Assembly (NCBI GenBank): GCA_009911175.1
Contig: QXWX01000003.1
Location: 103,106 to 167,105, forward strand
Length of the DNA: 64,000 nt
DNA from: Lachnospiraceae bacterium
GTDB taxonomy: Bacteria > Bacillota_A > Clostridia > Lachnospirales > Lachnospiraceae
Direction of reading: 5' to 3'
How positions within the stretch are numbered: the first letter of the stretch is position 1; the number at the start of each line of letters is the position of its first letter. The notes under the pieces were generated by a model that worked only from the letters and a program-made list of their open reading frames with translations, was not told where the DNA came from and did not search any database. Of the stretch, positions 45,375-54,271 are shown piece after piece. Both the position numbers and the translations under genes were made by a program.

Positions 45375-46478
45375 TTATACTTTCTCATAGTAGGTATCAG
45401 GATTTTCTTTGTCAAAAGTTTCGTTTGCCCACATCACAGTAACCAGATCTTCATTTCCCATATTGGCTATGCTGTGAACATATCCTGCTGGAATATCTAT
45501 AACCTCCAATAATTCGCCTGATACTAAAAATTCAATCAATTTTCCGGTCATCTTATTTCTAAGTCTAATTACAGCCCGCCCGCTTACGACTAAAAACTTT
45601 TCTACTTTTGTATGATGCCAGTGATTTCCCTTTATAATTCCTGGTTTTGTGATATTTATAGATATTTGCCCCAGTCCATCTTTACGCAAAAATTCAGTAA
45701 AAGAACCCCGGTTGTCTTTATTCATACTTAATGAATATTTTAATCCGTCCTTCGCTATATAACTTAAATAAGTGCTATACAATTTTTTGGTGAAGTCATT
45801 TTCTATATTTGGTATTCCCAATTCATCATTCAAGCTTTTAAAGGAGCAAATTGTTTCTGCCAAAGTTCCGATGTTAACTCTATATACAGGTTCAACTTCA
45901 GGCCTACATAAATTCCCTGGTTTTTCTATTGATTTTATTATGCTATCTACTGCGTCATCAATATAAACTAAAGAAACCATTTTATTGGCATCATGTACTT
46001 GAATTTCTATATTTTGCGCTATATTAAAACAAAATGTAGCGACTACGCTATTGTAATTTGGTTTACACCACTTTCCAAATACATTAGGTAAACGATAAAT
46101 AGTAAGAGGGCTTTTTTTATTATTCGCATATTGCTGTAATATTTGTTCTGCCTCTAACTTGCTTCGCCCATATGGATTATCCCATTGAGCTTGTATGGAA
46201 GAAGCAAATATAATATGTGGAATAGTTTTTCTGTTTTCTAAATAATTCAGTAGCTTCTGGGTAAGCTCTACATTTCCTTTCCTAAACTCATCTTCTGTTT
46301 TCGGACGATTTACACCTGCTAAATGGATTACTGTATCACATAGTGAAAGAAAATATTTTAACTCATCTTCGGATGTATTATGATTAAATAGAAATAAATC
46401 TGTATATCCACGGTTTTTTAACTCGGTCGTTAGATTACTTGCAATAAAACCATCAGATCCTGTAATTAATATTTTCAC
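45375..46478 (-). CDS. capF: Bifunctional reductase/epimerase CapF (SDR plus cupin)
   Basis: The 367-residue enzyme has an N-terminal SDR domain (MKILITGSDGFIASNLTTEL; NPYGRSKLEAEQIL) and a C-terminal cupin domain with GNHWHHTKVEKFLVVSGRA, the metal-binding His cluster. This two-domain form is specific to CapF/WbjC, the second step of UDP-L-FucNAc synthesis. All domains look intact. Confidence 0.92.
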   Translation of the reverse strand: MKILITGSDGFIASNLTTELKNRGYTDLFLFNHNTSEDELKYFLSLCDTVIHLAGVNRPKTEDEFRKGNVELTQKLLNYLENRKTIPHIIFASSIQAQWDNPYGRSKLEAEQILQQYANNKKSPLTIYRLPNVFGKWCKPNYNSVVATFCFNIAQNIEIQVHDANKMVSLVYIDDAVDSIIKSIEKPGNLCRPEVEPVYRVNIGTLAETICSFKSLNDELGIPNIENDFTKKLYSTYLSYIAKDGLKYSLSMNKDNRGSFTEFLRKDGLGQISINITKPGIIKGNHWHHTKVEKFLVVSGRAVIRLRNKMTGKLIEFLVSGELLEVIDIPAGYVHSIANMGNEDLVTVMWANETFDKENPDTYYEKV

Positions 46479-46503
46479 TTTTAATACTCCGTTCTTTTGC
46501 TAT

Positions 46504-48762
46504 TCATTTTGAATGATTACGCAGTTTTTCGTATGCTTGTTTCATATCAATAGCAGAAATTTTATCAGCATGATAATCTTCATCTAATTCAAGTCCATTT
46601 TCATAAAAATATTGATACAAATCTATAATTTGACATTTTGTCTTAAAATAACCTTTTCTTTTTAATTCCCGCTTCATTTCTTCTTTAAAGTTATAAGAAG
46701 TAATGATAATTATATCAATTGAAAATTGTTCTAATTCATCCATTGTTATATAATGGAATCCGGGCAACCCCTCTTCATTATTTATGCTATTATCAATAAT
46801 ATATTTTACAGGATTATTATTTCCCATATGACGTATAATCTCATTTGTCGCTTCTCCTCCTCCACGCAAAGCAATAACATTCGTCTTGGAAAATGAATCA
46901 AATAATTTTTCTACTAACAAATCAGCTTTTTTTTGCATTTTTTCTACTCGTTTATCATGGCTGTGAATCGCAGAATATATGACTCTGGTGTAAGTAAAAA
47001 AATCATCCTTAATATTAATTTTATATTCTGGCAATAATTTTTTCAAATGCGAATACTCAGTTCTGTCCACAATCCCACATTGATCTACAATGCAGGGAAA
47101 TTTAAAATACATCTCCTTACCATCGTTTCTTCTAACAAACATTTTATCGGTTGTCCGAATAGCTTGATATCCCAATAAACTATTCTTATCAATATTACGA
47201 TCCTGATTAACAAATTGCGTTACGACTGCAAGGCCATACTTATCTAAATCCTCAATCTCTATGTAATCTTGAAACAGCTTATCCCAACTTGATTTTTCTG
47301 GATGTAAAAAATGTTTAATCAACTCATAGAAGTTTAAATAGCTAAACATTTTTTTACAATGCATTTTTTTTATCCCAGACCCCTTTATCATAAGCATTGT
47401 ATGGTATAAATCGCGATACATCTTTCCTTGTTTTCCGAATACGACTTTTCCATGATCACTCATAATAATGGAAATGATTTTTTCTCCCCATATTTGAGAA
47501 TAAAATTCTAATTGCTGGTCTACATAAACTCTTGCAGACGCAATCTGGTTTATATTAGGAGAAAATTGATCATTTACATATTCTCCATCATAATTTCCAC
47601 AAATATACGGTGTATGGGTTTCTGCATCAATATGTACTAAAACAAATACTTTTTCATACAATGTAATATCACGTAACCCCTTCCATAATACAGTGGGACA
47701 AATGTCTTCTTTGCAGTCCAATTCTTTATAATTTTTTATCTCATTATATTTACGTAATTTTGAATCATTTTCTAAGCTGTCATTCATCAATACTCCATAT
47801 CCGCAATTTTCATTTTCGAATATATTTAGCGCTATTCCATGTCTAAAAAAGATATAATTGTTTTCGTCAAGCAATTCCATTAATTTACTGTTCTTTTTAG
47901 TTATTATATTGTGTTTATACTTTGGCAATTTATCCCTTACACAACGCTTTTGACAGAACAATGTAAAATATGTAGGAATTGTAAAAGGGGAAACTGTATA
48001 AGCATTGTCAAAGCATAATGTGCGTTCTCTTTCTCTATATAAAAACGGCATTTCCTCCATTTCATTATACTGAACTGAATCGACCCAACACATGATTATA
48101 GAATTCTGCCTTCTATTCATTAACTCCCTTTTTATTTCAATAAACATCTTTTCTAAAGCATCTTTAAGATTAATCATCATTATAAAGTTATTATATTGGG
48201 ATTTAATATATTTATCCATGAAAAAAAAAGCATTCTTAAAGTCTCGTATCTCTATATACTTATATATCAATTTTTGAGTCAATAGCATTTGATCATTTGA
48301 ATTGCATCTCAATAATTCCTTTCTCATGGAATTTATATCCGCATATGGATCACGCTTATTTTTAGAGGTTTCATAATATTCTTGTTCAAACTTAAATCCT
48401 AGTCCGGCAAGTATTTCATATAAATCCAAAATCTTGCCTCTATGATACTTTTTTTGCAGATTATTTACCCATACCGGATGCTTTTCATATGAAATAAAAA
48501 TCACCTGTTTGAATTCATCCAAATTGCATGTTAACTCGTCAAGAGATTCCAAAATTTTATATTTCCAATTAATAAAATTATTTTTCAAAACAATTTCGTT
48601 AATATCATATGGAGATGTTGCAACAGCAAAACAAGAATCACCTATTTTTTTTAATATCTGAGATACCGTGTTGTTAATAGAATCTTGATACTCGATCTCT
48701 GTATATGCCGGATATACCGGGTATTTTTTTAGTATTTCCTTTAATTTTTTATTAATATCCAT
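46504..48762 (-). CDS. Soluble alkaline-phosphatase-fold protein (EptA-like) with Rossmann-like C-terminus
   Basis: The start at 48762 (MDINKKLKEIL) lies one base after the asnB stop with AGGA upstream; a longer frame overlaps asnB. Of about 752 residues, 220-470 resemble the catalytic domain of sulfatase-type phosphoethanolamine transferases: CWVDSV (Asp228), FDNAYTVSPFTIP with Thr256 aligned to the EptA nucleophile, AETHTPY (His383) and MSDHGK (435-439). Unlike EptA or LtaS it has no membrane helices, so it should act in the cytoplasm. The N-terminal 200 residues are unrecognised. The C-terminus from about 629 (ALRGGGEATNEIIRHMG, YIIDN) is the Rossmann-like domain shared within the island. 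It is a candidate phospho- or phosphonotransferase; this role is inference. Confidence 0.75.
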   Translation of the reverse strand: MDINKKLKEILKKYPVYPAYTEIEYQDSINNTVSQILKKIGDSCFAVATSPYDINEIVLKNNFINWKYKILESLDELTCNLDEFKQVIFISYEKHPVWVNNLQKKYHRGKILDLYEILAGLGFKFEQEYYETSKNKRDPYADINSMRKELLRCNSNDQMLLTQKLIYKYIEIRDFKNAFFFMDKYIKSQYNNFIMMINLKDALEKMFIEIKRELMNRRQNSIIMCWVDSVQYNEMEEMPFLYRERERTLCFDNAYTVSPFTIPTYFTLFCQKRCVRDKLPKYKHNIITKKNSKLMELLDENNYIFFRHGIALNIFENENCGYGVLMNDSLENDSKLRKYNEIKNYKELDCKEDICPTVLWKGLRDITLYEKVFVLVHIDAETHTPYICGNYDGEYVNDQFSPNINQIASARVYVDQQLEFYSQIWGEKIISIIMSDHGKVVFGKQGKMYRDLYHTMLMIKGSGIKKMHCKKMFSYLNFYELIKHFLHPEKSSWDKLFQDYIEIEDLDKYGLAVVTQFVNQDRNIDKNSLLGYQAIRTTDKMFVRRNDGKEMYFKFPCIVDQCGIVDRTEYSHLKKLLPEYKINIKDDFFTYTRVIYSAIHSHDKRVEKMQKKADLLVEKLFDSFSKTNVIALRGGGEATNEIIRHMGNNNPVKYIIDNSINNEEGLPGFHYITMDELEQFSIDIIIITSYNFKEEMKRELKRKGYFKTKCQIIDLYQYFYENGLELDEDYHADKISAIDMKQAYEKLRNHSK

Positions 48763-48763
48763 T

Positions 48764-50458
48764 TTATATCCTATCTTTCCAGATTTTTTCAAATAATGCA
48801 AGTTGCGGCTTTTGAACATTTTTCTCAAATGGAGGACTAAATCCATGCTTTGGACGATATAATATTTCATACGGTAATTTATGCTTATACGTCTGTTTCA
48901 GCAGCCATTTATTCTCATTTTCAAAAATACGTTCATTTTGAGCTAAGCCAAATGAAAATTCGATAATGTCTTTGCTTAAAAAAGGTACTCGGGATTCTAG
49001 TGATTGCCTCATACACACTCTATCTAGCTTTGTTAAAACACTTTCTGGTAAATAAGTCATAAAATCTAAATATTGAATTCTTGTTATGGAGGGTAAGTCT
49101 TTTCTATAATATTTTTTTAAGAACCAAAAATCATCATAATCCCTTTTTATTCCCCATTCACTTGCAAAATCTTTCTTTTCATATTTTCTCATACAAGAAA
49201 GCGTTTCTGCAATTTCCAAAATATCATCTGTAAAATATTTGTCCAAAATTTGACGCAAGAATCTTTTTGGAGCTCCATAATTTTCATATATATCTGCTAA
49301 AATACAGCTTTTCTTATTGAACCTCAAAAAATGTCTTGGATATCCTCCAAATACCTCGTCACCACCATCTCCCGAAAGCACCACTTTTACTTTTTGGCTT
49401 GTCTTTTTTGCTAGTAACCAACTAGGATAAGCACCAATATCCGCAAAAGGTTCATCAAACCAGTCAATAATATCATAATAATACTTTTCTATCTCACTAT
49501 CTTTCATCCTATATATCGAATTTACAATTCGAATGCTTTTTGCTGCACTATCTATATATTTTTTTTCTGAGTATCGTCTATGTGTAAAATCCATAGAATA
49601 TGATTCTATACTGTTATCAATCTGCTTTGCTTCATACGCAATAATACTTGAATCTATTCCACCGCTTAAAAAAACTCCGGTAGGCACATCCGCAACTAAT
49701 TGCTCCTTAACTGATCTTTTAATTTTCTCCCTGCATAAAAAGAACAGTTCTTGCTCTCTCTCCTTACTAACTGCTTTTTTTTCAAGTGAGTTAATATTTA
49801 ATGCCCAATAATAATCAACTTTAACTTCTTGATTTGCTATATCATATATAACCATCGAAGCTGGCGCCATTTTATATACATTTACATATAATGTTTTTGG
49901 TTGAGGAATATATTGGTATGTAAGATAGTCATATACAGATGAATAATCTATATTAAAATTAATATTATTACATAATTGACATATTCCTTTAAGCTCTGAG
50001 GAAAAGGCGAAATTTTTACCATCCCAAAAATAATATAGTGGTTTAATTCCTACACGGTCTCTATATAATCGAATTTTTCTATCTCTTTTATCATATATGG
50101 CAATTGAAAACATTCCATCAATATATTCTATAAATTTTTCACCATACTCTAAATACGCGAATAAAACAACTTCAGAATCACAAGTAGTTTTGAAATGATA
50201 ACCACTCTCTATAAGTTTATTTTTCATATTGGTATAGCCATAAATTTCACCATTATACACTATTGAAACTAAACCATCAGGAGAATACATTGGCTGCATT
50301 GCACGGGAAGACAAATCTAGTATAGATAACCGCGTAAACGCTATTGTTATATCATCTACTTGATCGATTTTGCTACTGTCTGGTCCTCTATGCTGCATTA
50401 ATTTAACAGCTTTTTTATACTCCCAGCTGCAGTTATTTCCACCCAGTATACCACACAT
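48764..50458 (-). CDS. asnB: Glutamine-dependent amidotransferase, asparagine synthase type
   Basis: The 564-residue protein has the N-terminal class II glutaminase (MCGILGG with Cys2 as nucleophile, MQHRGPDSSKI, VYNGEIY) and a C-terminal ATP-pyrophosphatase domain with FLSGGIDSSIIAYE and VVLSGDGGDEVFGGYPR. In glycan loci such proteins (WbpS-like) amidate uronic acids. With TviB/TviC nearby, amidation of a GalNAcA residue is more likely than asparagine synthesis. Confidence 0.88.
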   Translation of the reverse strand: MCGILGGNNCSWEYKKAVKLMQHRGPDSSKIDQVDDITIAFTRLSILDLSSRAMQPMYSPDGLVSIVYNGEIYGYTNMKNKLIESGYHFKTTCDSEVVLFAYLEYGEKFIEYIDGMFSIAIYDKRDRKIRLYRDRVGIKPLYYFWDGKNFAFSSELKGICQLCNNINFNIDYSSVYDYLTYQYIPQPKTLYVNVYKMAPASMVIYDIANQEVKVDYYWALNINSLEKKAVSKEREQELFFLCREKIKRSVKEQLVADVPTGVFLSGGIDSSIIAYEAKQIDNSIESYSMDFTHRRYSEKKYIDSAAKSIRIVNSIYRMKDSEIEKYYYDIIDWFDEPFADIGAYPSWLLAKKTSQKVKVVLSGDGGDEVFGGYPRHFLRFNKKSCILADIYENYGAPKRFLRQILDKYFTDDILEIAETLSCMRKYEKKDFASEWGIKRDYDDFWFLKKYYRKDLPSITRIQYLDFMTYLPESVLTKLDRVCMRQSLESRVPFLSKDIIEFSFGLAQNERIFENENKWLLKQTYKHKLPYEILYRPKHGFSPPFEKNVQKPQLALFEKIWKDRI

Positions 50459-50500
50459 TACTTTGTTCTCCCTTTTAAAGATTAGACTTGTTTCTTCTCG

Positions 50501-50528
50501 ATTACAATTAATAGTCTACTATAATCAA
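50501..50528 (-). promoter_or_regulatory. Candidate promoter upstream of asnB
   Basis: On the minus strand TTGATT (50523-50528) and TGTAAT (50501-50506) are 16 nt apart in the 121-bp gap between the alcohol dehydrogenase gene and asnB. This is one of the few wide gaps inside the island. Confidence 0.4.
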
Positions 50529-50579
50529 ATAGCATTCCTCTAGCAACAGCAGGTTCCTAAAATCTGTTTATAAGTTTTT

Positions 50580-51695
50580 CTATCTTAAAATATTTGCATA
50601 AATTGAAAATATATTATTTGTATTTAATACAACAGGTAAATTATCCAATCTTTGTGTATTTACAGCACATGCCATTGTCTGCAACTTACTTTTTGATATA
50701 TTTTTCGGTTTATTCAGCTCCAATTTTTCTCTCAAATTTTCAAGAAAACATATTGCCTCCTCTGGACTATTTTGCCCTAAACATTCTGCAAGTTTTCTCA
50801 AAATTTTTTTAAGATATTGTTTTCCACGTTCATCTCTACATAAATCTATATGTTCCCACATGTATTTCCATACTTCTGGAAGGCAGAGTATTACTGCGTG
50901 CCCATGTGCTATCTCGAATTCTGCTGTAAGCTTATAAGACATTGCGTGTGCAGCTGTAGTTGTTGTAATGTCAATTGCTTTTCCTGCCATATTAGCCGCT
51001 CTCTGCATTTTTTGGATACTATCAATGTTATTAGACAAGTAACCTGTTATATTGTCTAAAATCATTGAAATTGCTTTTTCTGACAATTCTCTGCTCTCTA
51101 CGGTAGATCGAATTGACCAATAGGATTCTATAGCGTGGGAAAGGGCATCGCATAAAGTCACTTTCTTTTGATACAATGGTAACGTAATTAAATTTCGAGG
51201 ATCCAAAATAACATACTGTGGTCGGCAGCTGTTATGATATACAGATTTCTTTTCTCCATTCATATACACCACAGCAAATCGTGTGGCTTCACTACCGCTT
51301 CCAGCAGTTGTCGGCACGGCTAATAAGGAAATATCATTTGAAGTTATTTTCTGTCCTAAACAGCATATTTTTGTATTCATATTTGCAAATAATTTAATAC
51401 ATTTTGCAACATCAATTGCACTTCCTCCTCCTACCGCAATAACAAATTGGCAATTATTGTTATTAAATGTCTTTATACCATTTTCTATTTCTTCATATTT
51501 AGGATTTGAAGAAAAGCCATCAAAAAATACTACTTTTATTTTTAATCCTTTAATGATCTTTTTGAATGCACTCATAATAGGTAATCGTTCTATCCATTTT
51601 TTACCTACCACTAAAATACATTTTACATTTTTTGTTTGAACCATCTGCGCTATATCTTTTTCATATGTATCAAAACTAATGTAATATTGATTCAT
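50580..51695 (-). CDS. phpC: Iron-type alcohol dehydrogenase, probable phosphonoacetaldehyde reductase (PhpC-like)
   Basis: The 371-residue enzyme has the NAD motif AVGGGSAIDVAK (87-98), VPTTAGSGSEATRF and the metal ligands Asp183, His187, His250 and His264 of group III alcohol dehydrogenases. It lies next to PEP mutase. Such enzymes reduce phosphonoacetaldehyde to 2-hydroxyethylphosphonate in phosphonate clusters. No class V 2-AEP aminotransferase is present, which favours the hydroxyethyl over the aminoethyl product. GAGGT precedes the ATG. Confidence 0.85.
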   Translation of the reverse strand: MNQYYISFDTYEKDIAQMVQTKNVKCILVVGKKWIERLPIMSAFKKIIKGLKIKVVFFDGFSSNPKYEEIENGIKTFNNNNCQFVIAVGGGSAIDVAKCIKLFANMNTKICCLGQKITSNDISLLAVPTTAGSGSEATRFAVVYMNGEKKSVYHNSCRPQYVILDPRNLITLPLYQKKVTLCDALSHAIESYWSIRSTVESRELSEKAISMILDNITGYLSNNIDSIQKMQRAANMAGKAIDITTTTAAHAMSYKLTAEFEIAHGHAVILCLPEVWKYMWEHIDLCRDERGKQYLKKILRKLAECLGQNSPEEAICFLENLREKLELNKPKNISKSKLQTMACAVNTQRLDNLPVVLNTNNIFSIYANILR

Positions 51696-51711
51696 TATTT
51701 AACCTCAACAG

Positions 51712-53724
51712 CTATTCTTCCTCTGGGATAAGTGTAATAATTTCCCTGATAGGCATACATAATTCATCTGCTTCTTTAGCCCGATGGTTTTCTAGAATCG
51801 CCCTTGCCGCCTTTTCCATCGCTGGAATTCCGCTCCTGGTTAGTTGATTTGCATAAATTACTATGTTGACTCCGCACTCATAAAATTCTTCTTCTCTAAC
51901 CTGGTTGAAAGTAGTAGGAACCACTACTAATGGAGTATCCTTATCTTTCTTGCGGAAAGCATCCACAAATTCAAAAATTTCTTTTGGTTCGCTTTTGCGG
52001 CTATGAATCATAATTCCATCTGCACCAGCAGCGACATATGCTTCCGCTCTCATCAACGCATCTGCCATGCCTTTTTCCAAAATCAAACTTTCTATACGTG
52101 CAACTATCATAAAATCATTGGTTTTCTTAGCTCGTTTTCCTGCTGATATTTTTTCACAGAAATGTTCAATACAGTCTTGTGTCTGTTCTATTTCTGTGCC
52201 AAATAAAGAATTCTTTTTAGCTCCCACTTTATCTTCGATAATAATCATAGAAACACCCATCCGTTCCAATGATCTTACTGTATAGGTAAAGTGTTCAATT
52301 GCGCCTCCCGTATCGCCGTCAAAGATAATTGGCTTTGTTGTCACTTCCATGATATCGTCAATTGTACGAAAACGCGATGTCATATCAACCAATTCTATAT
52401 CTGGTTTGCCTTTAGCTGTAGAATCACATAGACTGCTAATCCATATTGCATCGAATTGGTAAAATTTTCCTTCCTTTTCTACCAACGTTTTTTCTGCGAT
52501 TAGACCTGTAATGCCACTATGCGCTTCTATAGCATTAATCCCGCCTTTCAACTCGATTTCTCTTTTTAGACGTCCACGTCTAAAATCTGGAATTGACAAC
52601 TCCGCCTGCATTCTTTTCTCTATATTTCTATAAGCCTCTCCTTCGGCATAAGGAAATTCAATTAATTTTCCTCCATATTGTTGAATAATATCAATGACCT
52701 CTTGACGCGTTGACTTTAAATTTCCTTGTTTCCAGTCATCTCCATGCACAACATAGGCAGGACGTAATTTAAGAAGGTTTTCTCTATAACTCAATTCTTT
52801 TTGTTCTATAACCTTATATACTCCTTGAATATTTTCCAACAACTTTTTTCTCTCTTCAAATGGAATTAAAGGAAAACGCTTGTAACTGGCGACTGCATGG
52901 TCAGATAATACTCCGACCACTAAGCGCCCTAATCGTGAAGCCTTTTTTAAAATTTCTATATGGCCGCTATGAATCACATCTGTTCCAAACCCCATATATA
53001 CAATTCGTTCTTCTACTTTCCGAATTTTTTCGGAAATTCGAATCAAATCCATTTCATCATCAATCTCATTACATAAACAACTCTTTATATCATATGCTTT
53101 AATATTGACACGATCAAAAACTTCATTTAACGCTACTTCAGCGTAAACGTCTATTTTTCCTGTCTCACAATAACTGCAGATTTTATGTAGCCAGATATTC
53201 CAGTCCTTTTTTTGCAATTTATATAAAGGTTGTGCTGCCAGTGCGCCTTCAAAGAAATCTATACCAATTTTTTGAATTTTTCCATTTTCAATCACCGCTT
53301 TAAAATCTTTTTCCGGCAAGTGTTCTTTGCTGCTAACAACCATACAGGAGTTTGGATTTTTCAGAACTCCGTCCAAAACCTGATATTCGAAAACAATATC
53401 TCCATGCAATAGTATAATATCTTCATTAAACAAGTAATCTCTTGCTTTATATATCGAATAAATATAATTTGTTTCTTTATATTTTTCGTTATATATAAAG
53501 GTATAATGAATTGGTAAACCAAGCGATATACAGTATTCTTCTAATTGCTTCGCAAACGGACCTGTTGTTATAACGACATTTTCAATTTCAAAATTGGCTA
53601 ACATTTTTAACTGTCTACTTAAAATAGATTCCTGTTGATATACCATTGTCATGCATTTAGGACTGTTTTCCGTATAGGTCATCATTCGTTGTCCTAATCC
53701 AGAGTTTAAAATAAGTACTTTCAT
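51712..53724 (-). CDS. pepM: Trifunctional phosphoenolpyruvate mutase with two nucleotidylyltransferase domains
   Basis: The 670-residue product has three domains. Residues 1-235 are a sugar-phosphate/phosphocholine nucleotidylyltransferase (NSGLGQRMMTYTENSPKCM; DIILLHGDI). Residues 240-375 are a glycerol-3-phosphate/ethanolamine-phosphate cytidylyltransferase-like domain (GFGTDVIHSGHIEILKKASR, HxGH at 252-255). Residues 385-670 are PEP mutase (FDGDTGGAIEH; EDKVGAKKNS at 497-506). PEP mutase makes phosphonopyruvate, the entry to C-P bond chemistry; the fused domains predict activation as a CDP-phosphonate. It lies between the CysC-like gene and phpC. Confidence 0.93.
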   Translation of the reverse strand: MKVLILNSGLGQRMMTYTENSPKCMTMVYQQESILSRQLKMLANFEIENVVITTGPFAKQLEEYCISLGLPIHYTFIYNEKYKETNYIYSIYKARDYLFNEDIILLHGDIVFEYQVLDGVLKNPNSCMVVSSKEHLPEKDFKAVIENGKIQKIGIDFFEGALAAQPLYKLQKKDWNIWLHKICSYCETGKIDVYAEVALNEVFDRVNIKAYDIKSCLCNEIDDEMDLIRISEKIRKVEERIVYMGFGTDVIHSGHIEILKKASRLGRLVVGVLSDHAVASYKRFPLIPFEERKKLLENIQGVYKVIEQKELSYRENLLKLRPAYVVHGDDWKQGNLKSTRQEVIDIIQQYGGKLIEFPYAEGEAYRNIEKRMQAELSIPDFRRGRLKREIELKGGINAIEAHSGITGLIAEKTLVEKEGKFYQFDAIWISSLCDSTAKGKPDIELVDMTSRFRTIDDIMEVTTKPIIFDGDTGGAIEHFTYTVRSLERMGVSMIIIEDKVGAKKNSLFGTEIEQTQDCIEHFCEKISAGKRAKKTNDFMIVARIESLILEKGMADALMRAEAYVAAGADGIMIHSRKSEPKEIFEFVDAFRKKDKDTPLVVVPTTFNQVREEEFYECGVNIVIYANQLTRSGIPAMEKAARAILENHRAKEADELCMPIREIITLIPEEE

Positions 53725-53740
53725 AAAATTATTCCACCTG

Positions 53741-54253
53741 TCATAGCTTTAGTGTACGTACAATCAATTCACATATCTCTTCTGGTTTTTGTGAAAAATC
53801 ATTTCGTACTTTAATATCTGGATTCTTCGGTTCCTCAAAAGGCATATCAATTCCATATACATTTGTCAACTCATGGTGTAATGCTCGACTATAAATATTT
53901 TTACTATCACGTTCAATCAAAATATCCAGAGGTACCTCCAGATATATTTCAATATAGTTTTCAATATTTTCTCGATTCCATTCTCTAAATGAATCTTTCA
54001 TCCCAATTACAGCAATAACTACATCTATCCCCTGTTCTGTGAGCATTTTACATAAATACATATTTGAAAACGATTGTCTTTCTCTGCCCTCTTCTGAGTA
54101 ATCTGTATTTTGAAAGACTTTCCTAATTATATCCCCATCAATAAATACTATATTTTTTTCTCTTTTCCTCAAGTAGTCAGATAATAATGTGCCCAAAGTA
54201 GTTTTTCCTGCACCGGATAATCCGGTAATCCAAAATAGCCGTCCCTTTTGCAT
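53741..54253 (-). CDS. APS-kinase-like protein, possible CDP-phosphonate 3'-kinase
   Basis: The 170-residue P-loop kinase has Walker A GLSGAGKTT (11-19), FIDGDIIRKVF and a C-terminal region of the CysC family. No ATP sulfurylase or other sulfate genes are near; it is 16 bp upstream of the PEP mutase gene. A CysC homologue in the Campylobacter methyl-phosphoramidate pathway (Cj1415) phosphorylates the 3'-OH of a CDP-linked donor. By analogy this protein may make 3'-phospho-CDP-hydroxyethylphosphonate. The family call is firm; the substrate is inference. Confidence 0.8.
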   Translation of the reverse strand: MQKGRLFWITGLSGAGKTTLGTLLSDYLRKREKNIVFIDGDIIRKVFQNTDYSEEGRERQSFSNMYLCKMLTEQGIDVVIAVIGMKDSFREWNRENIENYIEIYLEVPLDILIERDSKNIYSRALHHELTNVYGIDMPFEEPKNPDIKVRNDFSQKPEEICELIVRTLKL

Positions 54254-54271
54254 ATCTATTCCTTTTCTTAA

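Noticed and set aside
53741..54253. Sulfate assimilation kinase cysC
   Set aside because: No sulfurylase, reductase or sulfotransferase in the window; position beside pepM favours a role in donor activation.
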